Assembly: GCA_905221605.1 (NCBI GenBank)
Contig: CAJNDS010002225.1
Coordinates: forward strand, 537,501 to 569,897
Direction of reading: 5' to 3'
Source of the DNA: Symbiodinium natans
Taxonomy: Eukaryota; Sar; Dinophyceae; Suessiales; Symbiodiniaceae
Length of the DNA stretch: 32,397 bases
The notes under the pieces are model-generated. The model was not told the origin of the DNA, did not search any database, and was given only the letters and a program-made list of their open reading frames with translations. A program made the translations under genes and the position numbers. Numbering within the stretch: the stretch's first letter is position 1; each line of letters starts with the position of its first letter. Below, piece after piece: positions 26,424-32,397 of this stretch.

Positions 26424-27100
26424 AAAGCTGTCAGGCTCAGTTAGGAGGTTTGCAAGATGAAAGCCTTTCTGGTGCAAGTTAGGACATGAGCTGCAGGGGA
26501 GACAGGGAAGCCACATCCCTTTCCTACCTGAGGCCGCAGAAGCTTCTGCCTTTGCTTCACTATGCCTCCACCAGAGACTGAAGGAGACGCGAGCCTTCTC
26601 ACCACTCGCTGATCATGCCGCGTGCTCCGTTTCAGATTTCACCACGTGAAGTGTCAGTGGAGACCAACATGCTGTTGCAAAAAGTGCCTGTAACGAAAGC
26701 CGTGAACCTGTGGCCAGCGTCCCGAGCGAAAGCCCGGCCCGGCCCTTGTTGCCAGCGCTCACCTGTCGGGATTTGACAACGATGTGATGTCCGATGCGAG
26801 CTATGCCATTTACCGCAGGCGCTTTGGCCTTTCAGCCGGGCTAAGCTGCTGCGTGTTGGCCGCATGGCGTCGTTCAGAGTTCAGTTTACTTTATGTAGGG
26901 ACTGTTGATTTCAAGCTGCCCGTGACTCAGACTAGGTAGCCCTCGGGCTGTTGAAAAGCCATGAGACACCTTCACAGACGTAAGCCACGCGTACGAAAAG
27001 AAGACACCCAAAGCATGGTCTGGCAGTTGAGGACCGACTTTCTACCATGGCTATGGAAAAGTTGACCGTATTTCTTCCTAGCTAGAATACACGTTACACA
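26424..27100. other. Intergenic, no gene recognised
   Basis: Probable PEX10 3' region and spacer. No long frame, repeat or RNA gene was recognised on either strand. Confidence 0.45.
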
Positions 27101-27157
27101 TGTCAGAATTAACACTTAGCATGACACGTGTTCACATGCAGGCAAGGCGGTTCTTTC

Positions 27158-27403
27158 ATGCTGCATCGCGCATCGCCATGGCTCGTTGCAGCTTTGCTGC
27201 AGCTGCCGCGTGCGCATCTGGCGCCGGTAGATGCCTGCCAAGGGGTGCCAGCTCCGCAGGACGAAGAGTCTTGCCCTCTTTTCTGTCAAGCCGACTCACG
27301 CTTGACCTCAAACTCTTTCTTCGGTGTGAAGCCAAGCCAAGGATTTCAAAGAACACGGGCAAGACACGTTGGGAAAGCGCCTTGCTTCACCGTGAGGCGG
27401 TGA
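27158..27403 (+). CDS. Possible first exon with signal peptide, unknown protein
   Basis: ATG at 27158 begins MLHRASPWLVAALLQLPRA, a short basic start and hydrophobic core typical of a secretory signal, followed by a Cys-containing stretch ACQGVPAPQDEESCPLFCQ. The frame closes at 27403; a donor probably occurs before that. It may be the 5' exon of the gene that continues toward the sulfotransferase domain, but this is a guess from position only. Confidence 0.28.
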   Translation: MLHRASPWLVAALLQLPRAHLAPVDACQGVPAPQDEESCPLFCQADSRLTSNSFFGVKPSQGFQRTRARHVGKAPCFTVRR

Positions 27404-27732
27404 GAGGGTGTGTGTTTACAAAGAATGGTGCCGTGTGACTCCATCCTCTGTCAGAGCAAGGAAGTTTGCCAAGTGTGCAGCTGCGTTGGATGCCGCCGGC
27501 GGGCACAACAGCGTCCTACCAAGCACGCTCGTTTTTGGCAAACCCCCAGCAACCCGGCGATGATGATGAGTTCAGCTCTTGTATGCTCTTGTAGCACGCC
27601 AAGCTGCTCACATCCAGAAAGCAGCATCCACTTCAGGACGTCTCTGCTCTAAGACCCTTTCCTGCAAGAAGAGAGAGCTTCAGAGAAAGCGCGCACGCGC
27701 GCACGAAAAGCACACACAAAAACATGTGTTGT

Positions 27733-28045
27733 TTCAGGGGTCGGAGGCTAAAGAGTTGCGAAGAGGACCAGAGCAGATTTTATCAGCCTTTGAAGCAGCG
27801 GCCCTCATGCCAACAAGATTGTCAAAGCCTGGAACCAAGTGTCGATCATGGATCTTGGATGAGCCGAGCTTTTCATTTTGTCCATTTTTTGGCACCCTTT
27901 GTATGGAGCCAGCTTGGAGATTTGCTGCATGTGGCACGATCTAAGGCCCCCTCGACAAACCAAATTGCAGTTCTGGAATGCGGTTTCAGGAGAGCTGACC
28001 CCTGCCTACCGGGTCTGCTTAGCTTTTCCAGAAGACCGTGAGATG
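27733..28045 (+). CDS. Coding-like stretch ending at a splice donor, unknown
   Basis: After a TTTCAG|GGG acceptor-like site, open frames extend to GAGATG|GTATGT (about 28045), a strong donor. The frame leading into that donor reads LQFWNAVSGELTPAYRVCLA and AFPEDREM, which is protein-like. An earlier part in a different frame reads SFHFVHFLAPFVW-type hydrophobic sequence. No family recognised. Confidence 0.3.
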
Positions 28046-28358
28046 GTATGTTCAAACGTGTCTATCCCCCTGTGTAGTACAACCCCGAATGTATGTATTA
28101 GTTACTGTTAGTTGTACCATGCGTGGCAGAATTGACGAGCTGCATCAGTGAAGCCAAGATGTGTCCTAGTGGCTTTGCGGGTTGAGCGGATGCAGCTGCT
28201 AGCAGATTCTGGCAGAGTGTTTCCATGGCTCCATGCAGGAAGTGCTGTTGCATCCATTGTTCCTGGTGGCGGCCTGCCAGCAAGTCAAACATGCTTGCAG
28301 TTCCACCAGCAGGATCAGATTTCCGGTGCTGCCTTTCAGAGTGTCCATTTGCTTGCAG

Positions 28359-28482
28359 GCACTGTTAGCACACGTTATTGTGAAAGCTCGCTTTCACTTG
28401 GAGGGAACCAAGTCGCCAGAGATGGCGCTGGCATCAGACCTGAACAAGCTCATACGAGTCGGCGCGCCTCAGCTCCAACCCT
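28359..28482 (+). CDS. Internal exon of unknown protein
   Basis: Bounded by GCTTGCAG|GCACTG and CCCT|GTGAGT, both good splice sites. The exon encodes ALLAHVIVKARFHLEG and ALASDLNKLIRVGAPQL with no stop. Phase at the end is 1, and the next exon could not be matched without creating a stop, so the partner is unknown. Confidence 0.45.
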
Positions 28483-28981
28483 GTGAGTGGCATGCCAGGG
28501 TGTGGGATGGCGGACGACAGGGGAGGGGGCAGGGCGAGGCGGACCTGAAAGACATACAGCATGAAAACCAAAGCTGAGGCTTGCGTCCCAATCGCTTGCA
28601 GGAAGACGTTCGCAGATTTGGCCTTGCCGCGGCTGATGGACAGGGTGATGGCCAAGTTCCCCAATCGCGTATCGCGTTTGCCCAGGGTTTTTCGGCCCAG
28701 AAGCCTTCGACAGGAGTGGCGACCCGGGAGCAACGCACACCATCCCGGAGCCGGGCCCTGCGCCACAACTTCAAAAGCGAACATCCTTGAGGCAGGGTGC
28801 ATCAGGTTCTGGAAGCATTGCATTCTGGTTTCCACGGACATCCAGGTTTGCTCTGATAATGGCTGACAACTGAGAATGTCTGAGAATGGAAAGATGCGAT
28901 CAACCCACTCATGGCGCAAGCAGTCAGCTGAATTCTGGCGTCGCTGTTTGCTAAGCACGAAAAAGCGCGCATGCGATGCAG

Positions 28982-29104
28982 TCGGAGGCCAAATGCCGGC
29001 ATCATTTGCACTTCAGCATCTTCTTCACCGAGTGCTACGGGGCCGTGGACGTGTGGCGCCTGATGTCCGACAAGAGCTTCTTCCAAGAGCTATTTGGTGC
29101 CCAG
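28982..29104 (+). CDS. Internal exon of unknown protein
   Basis: Exactly 41 codons between GATGCAG and GCCCAG|GTCAGA. They encode CRHHLHFSIFFTECYGAVDV, then LMSDKSFFQELFG. Strongly protein-like and phase 0. It lies about 700 bases before the sulfotransferase exon and may belong to the same gene. A similar-quality stretch, GGMYVGAYFNAVSELPMGYE, follows at about 29363-29440. Confidence 0.45.
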
Positions 29105-29689
29105 GTCAGACCCATGGCCGCATCGTTTCACAGTTGTGTCGGTATACGTAGTTTTTGCGCATTGATGGTCAACCTGAGTCAACCTCGGTCTACCCAGGAA
29201 GCTTACCCTTGGATTGGCCTGGCGTGGCGCGACCAGGTTCGGCTCAGGCCTCGCTAGACGTCACTAGAATGCTAGAAGGACTAGAGGGCACAAGGGTCAT
29301 CTGAGGCTGAGAGTGTCGAAAGCTGCCTGAGGCGGCTCTCCAACACTACTGGAAGTGCAAAGCTGGAGGTGGGATGTACGTCGGAGCTTACTTCAATGCT
29401 GTCTCTGAACTCCCTATGGGCTACGAGTTTCCAGGATGCACCTGTGCATGGGCTGCTTTGGGTTGCTGTGGGGAACACATGGGACCACCCCGCTAGGGCC
29501 CTCAGAAATGGTTCAGAGTTCGTGATATTTCGAACGTCGGGCCACAATGCACATGTCAAAGGTGCACGCGAGACATGCAAAAAAGGGGGGTGTTGGAGAG
29601 TGAGCGGCAGTTGGAGGTCAGAGCTCTTGCATGCTTACACATTGACATTGTAATACATAGGGCTGGCCATGTCAGGGCCGTGTTTGCTC

Positions 29690-31640
29690 AGCTGAGGCTG
29701 GGCATGTGCCTGCCATCACTGCACACAAGCTGGAACCCTGAAAGAGAGGCGCTAGTGAAATGGTGGCTGGCCTCCCAAATGGGGACCTGGTACCCAGAGC
29801 TCGAGATAGACGCCGGTAGCCTCAAGATTACCGAGCTCGCACACCGATCGGAAATCCCGGTGGACTGGGCCATCATCGGACTCGGGCGCAGCGGCACCAC
29901 CTCGCTGGCAGCTTGGCTGGACATGCATCCAAGACTGGAGCTGCTGCGCGACCGCAGCGACTCTTTCAATGAAGGCTCCTTTCAATACTTGTTCCGGCGG
30001 TCAAACCTGGAGCACCTCGTCAGTCGACAGAGCCTGCAGAGGCCCAGCGAGAGGCCCAGCGAGAGGCCCAGCGAGAGGCCAGTCAAAGGCGAGCGACGAA
30101 GCAGAAGAATCTTAGCAGGCTTCAAAGAGCCAACTCTACTGCAGTCGGAACGAGGGAGACTGATCTTGGCCGAAATGAAGCGAGTGAAGCTGTTGGTGGT
30201 CATCAAGACCCTCGTCAGAATTAGATGACTCTTAGATGCTTCTCGAGTCTCTGCTCGTGCGTGCAGCATGGCCTTGGCGATTGACTGGGCACTGTTTCGC
30301 ATGACAATGGACATGTTGTGATGCAGTAGAGTTCAAGCAAGGAATTGGGCGGATTGGCTGAAAAGCCACCTGCTCTTTGCCGGGACCACTACTTGCTTTC
30401 CGCGTATTCTCGCACAGCTCCTGAGTTGCAGCTTCGGTCAGCCAGAGCCACATGATTTTGCGTTTCGAGCCAGAACGCTCAAGGGGCATGCACAGCAACC
30501 TGCAAATAAGTATTCTACAATATGCACGCATTGTGCCAAGACGGCACTTAATCACACGGCTCACGGGGCTAGGAGACACGGTTCGAGCTGCACCAGTTTA
30601 ACACACGAACTCTTATCAAACATGAATGGTAATAATCGAGTTCTATAAAAGCGATTTAGCTTATAAAGTGTACCAGGTATATGTGCTCATTTATTGATAC
30701 GCATAATTGAAGTCTTAATTGCATTGCCTTCTTATTTGGAAGGCATGCGCGTAGACTGCTGTCATAACTCTATCAACTCTCATATACGGTGCTTGAGTGC
30801 CACTCTTGGGCTCGGAAGTTGTTGCTAACTGCTCTCGTGGTGGTTCCTGAAGGCACTTGGTGCTCCAGCCGTGCTGGTAGCTGGATGCTGTCACAACTCG
30901 ATATGATATAACTCGGTCTGAAGTCGTGCCCGCAACAAACTGGACCTGTCCAATTAAAATCCTACAGCTGCATGAGCAGTCCAGTCTGGTCCAGTTGGGT
31001 TGGTTCTCCCAGTTTTCCAGTTGTCTCCAAGTCAAGAAACCTCTTATCCTTCACGGTGCGCGAAGGCTTGGCGAAGCTTCGGGTAACCTCTCGTGCCGCT
31101 TTTCCTTTGAAACTGGTCATGTCGTGCAAAAGATGCAGGACTTGGAATCGAAAGGCCCCATCAGACAGCCATGCAAAGATGAAGATGCCCAGGTCAGAGT
31201 CAAGGATCATGTTCGAATGCTTGTGCAGGAGTGCCTGGTCATCAGATGAAGCTGGTGCACCTGGACACTTTACTGGAGGAGGTCGTTGACTGTGACTGAC
31301 AGCGTTCATCGGTTCTGCAGCTGTAGCTCGTGTTGCAGGGGCCTGCATCCCTCCAACGCATCGCTGCTTTCCTCGGAGCTGGCCCGGCCAACCACTCCAC
31401 TGAATGGGCTGCAGCGCTGCCATTGCAAGCCAATGTTGCAAGCGACAGTGAGGCTGAGGCAGCATTCTGGAAGGCCCCCCGTTCGAAGCTCGAGCGTAGC
31501 AGATGTTGGTAGGATGTCAGCATTCTACAGAAGCAGCGCAGGATTGGTGCGAGCTGCCTCAAGACCTGGCGCAGCAGCTTGAGCGCCTCTTGGCACATGC
31601 TCAGCGTTGCAAAGTGTGGTACAGGGGGCGGCACGCTGGC
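29690..31640 (+). CDS. Sulfotransferase-family protein, multi-exon, incomplete model
   Basis: The first readable exon (to about 30200) has VDWAIIGLGRSGTTSLAAWL (P-loop at 29878-29904), the 5'-phosphosulfate-binding loop of PAPS-dependent sulfotransferases, then MHPRLELL and a Ser/Arg repeat. It ends KRVKLLVVIK, where the family continues with the 3'-phosphate motif RDPxxRxxS; that motif is not readable here (TLVRIR then stop). A candidate middle exon near 30275-30318 reads MALAIDWALFRMTMDM. The C-terminal exons are convincing: 31339-31473 gives SLQRIAAFLGAGPANHSTEW, matching the family's xLxRIAxFLG, and from 31542 comes DWCELPQDLAQQLERLL. They are joined by a 68-nt GC-AG intron. Such enzymes sulfate glycans or proteins in the Golgi. 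Earlier exons may extend it upstream. The family call is fairly safe; the gene may be intact or decayed. Confidence 0.6.
30039..30083 (+). repeat. 12-bp coding repeat (PSER units)
   Basis: About 3.6 copies of a 12-base unit encode PSER four times in a row, ending ERPV, inside the sulfotransferase exon. The unit is a multiple of three, so copy-number change keeps the frame. Confidence 0.9.
30320..31100. other. Intronic or spacer sequence with AT-rich block
   Basis: Between sulfotransferase pieces. The part 30590-30730 is notably AT-rich and includes TATAAAAGCG at about 30645. No exon recognised until a weak candidate ending CCCAG|GTCAGA near 31193 (with GHVVQKMQDLESKGPIRQP). Confidence 0.35.
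31474..31541 (+). other. Short intron with GC donor in sulfotransferase gene
   Basis: Donor TGGAAG|GCCCCC, acceptor GCGCAG|GATTGG, 68 nt, phase 0. Joins AEAAFWK to DWCELPQDL. Without splicing the frame runs to a stop after 13 unrelated residues. Confidence 0.55.
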
Positions 31641-32054
31641 CGTGATCCAAGTTGTTTCGATTGAAACATGTCATGAAGCTTCTCAGGACGACGGCAGGCT
31701 GCAACAGCTGGGGTGCCGCAGCTTTTACGAAGAAGTTCAGCTTCCCGGCTCGCACACAGCCTTTGAGGTAAGCCTTTTGGGGTTCCCATGTCCAAAAGAC
31801 ACAGCTCATGTCAGGAACCTGTGCCGGCATCCCTTACCAGACCCGAGTCCTTGCAGCAGTACGCCTGCAAGCGTGCGCGTGAGCTCGAGCGGACACGACA
31901 TATGTCAGGACTACGGCCGTTCAGAAAAGTTGAGTTGAAAGCTCCTTGTTTTGGTTTCACTAGTCACATTGAGTTAGATGAGGCACCTAGTGCATGACAT
32001 TGAAGCTGACTACGATTGATTTCTCATTCTTTCGAGGGGGGGAGGGGCGGGGAA

Positions 32055-32397
32055 CGATTTCAATCATTGATTCCGCTTAGTTCTTCCAAAAGATAATCTT
32101 CTTACAAAGCTCCCATGCTCATTCTGAGGTAATATATCGAATAGGAATAGGATCTGAAATTGGATTTATATCAATCGACCAATTCATTCGGAACAAAATG
32201 TTTAACGAAGAATTCCGAAATTTTGTATTCTTAGATAATGATACGAGAATATTTCTGGGAGGTCGATAAATGGATAGGATGAATCTTTTTTTCTCATTCT
32301 GAGATATTGAGATTTGTATTGGGGATGATAAAGGGACATTATTAAAAAAATGGATTATTGATAAATTCGAAGGGAAATTCAATATCATCATATTTAT
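32055..32397. other. AT-rich, organelle-like terminal segment
   Basis: After a G-rich run (about 32034-32054, GAGGGGGG then GAGGGGCGGGG) base composition changes to roughly 70 percent AT, unlike anything else in the window. The minus strand has one open frame of 90 codons (32119-32391), rich in Ile, Asn, Ser and Lys with SIYRPPRNILVSLSKNTKF. This is typical of plastid or plant-mitochondrial DNA, but I cannot name the gene. It could be organelle DNA inserted in the nucleus, contamination, or a false assembly join. Confidence 0.5.

Noticed and set aside
1-32397. tRNA, rRNA, CRISPR, bacterial promoters or origins
   Set aside because: None recognised by eye. The gene structure is eukaryotic, and the simple repeats lack the spacer pattern of CRISPR.

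Overview
The window looks like a piece of a dinoflagellate nuclear genome (Symbiodiniaceae-like or a relative). Genes are broken into short exons. Ten introns that I could place by protein homology all start with G and all end AG followed by a G-initial exon. Their donors are GT, GC or GA, a mixture known from dinoflagellates. No bacterial-style operons, ribosome-binding sites, tRNA, rRNA or CRISPR arrays were seen. Simple repeats of the (AC)n, (GT)n, (CT)n and (CTG)n types are scattered between genes.

Layout on the + strand. About 99-2290: helical-repeat (OPR/RAP-like) probable organellar RNA-binding protein, at least six exons, 5' end unresolved. 2862-5203: quinone-dependent D-lactate dehydrogenase, four exons including a 10-nt microexon. 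5204-11700: mostly unassignable, with weak coding fragments on either strand and microsatellites. 11720-12854: a gene copy carrying two SH3/KOW-like barrel-type segments, intronless through the conserved part. 13579-22059: a paralogue of that gene, cut by at least four introns. One of these introns holds a complete 7246-bp Ty1/copia retrotransposon (14100-21345). About 22198-22745: probable further exons of the paralogue. 24390-26423: PEX10, the peroxisomal RING E3 component, in several exons. 27158-29440: unassigned exons, some with good splice sites. About 29690-31640: sulfotransferase-family protein. From about 32055 to the end the composition becomes strongly AT-rich and organelle-like, possibly an assembly join or an organelle-derived insert.

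The retrotransposon is the most striking object. It has two identical 176-bp LTRs (TG...CA), a perfect 5-bp target duplication (TGGCA), an initiator-tRNA-like primer site and one uninterrupted 2263-codon gag-protease-integrase-RT-RNase H frame. It must have inserted recently. Between protease and integrase a second, AUG-initiated 251-codon frame (16127-16882) overlaps the polyprotein out of frame. The overlapping frame looks like the real protein there, while the polyprotein frame reads as low-complexity Arg-rich linker. This suggests an overprinted accessory gene.

Several gene models were deduced by joining exons through family homology and by aligning the two paralogous copies in the window. 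They are inferences from sequence and have not been tested against transcripts.
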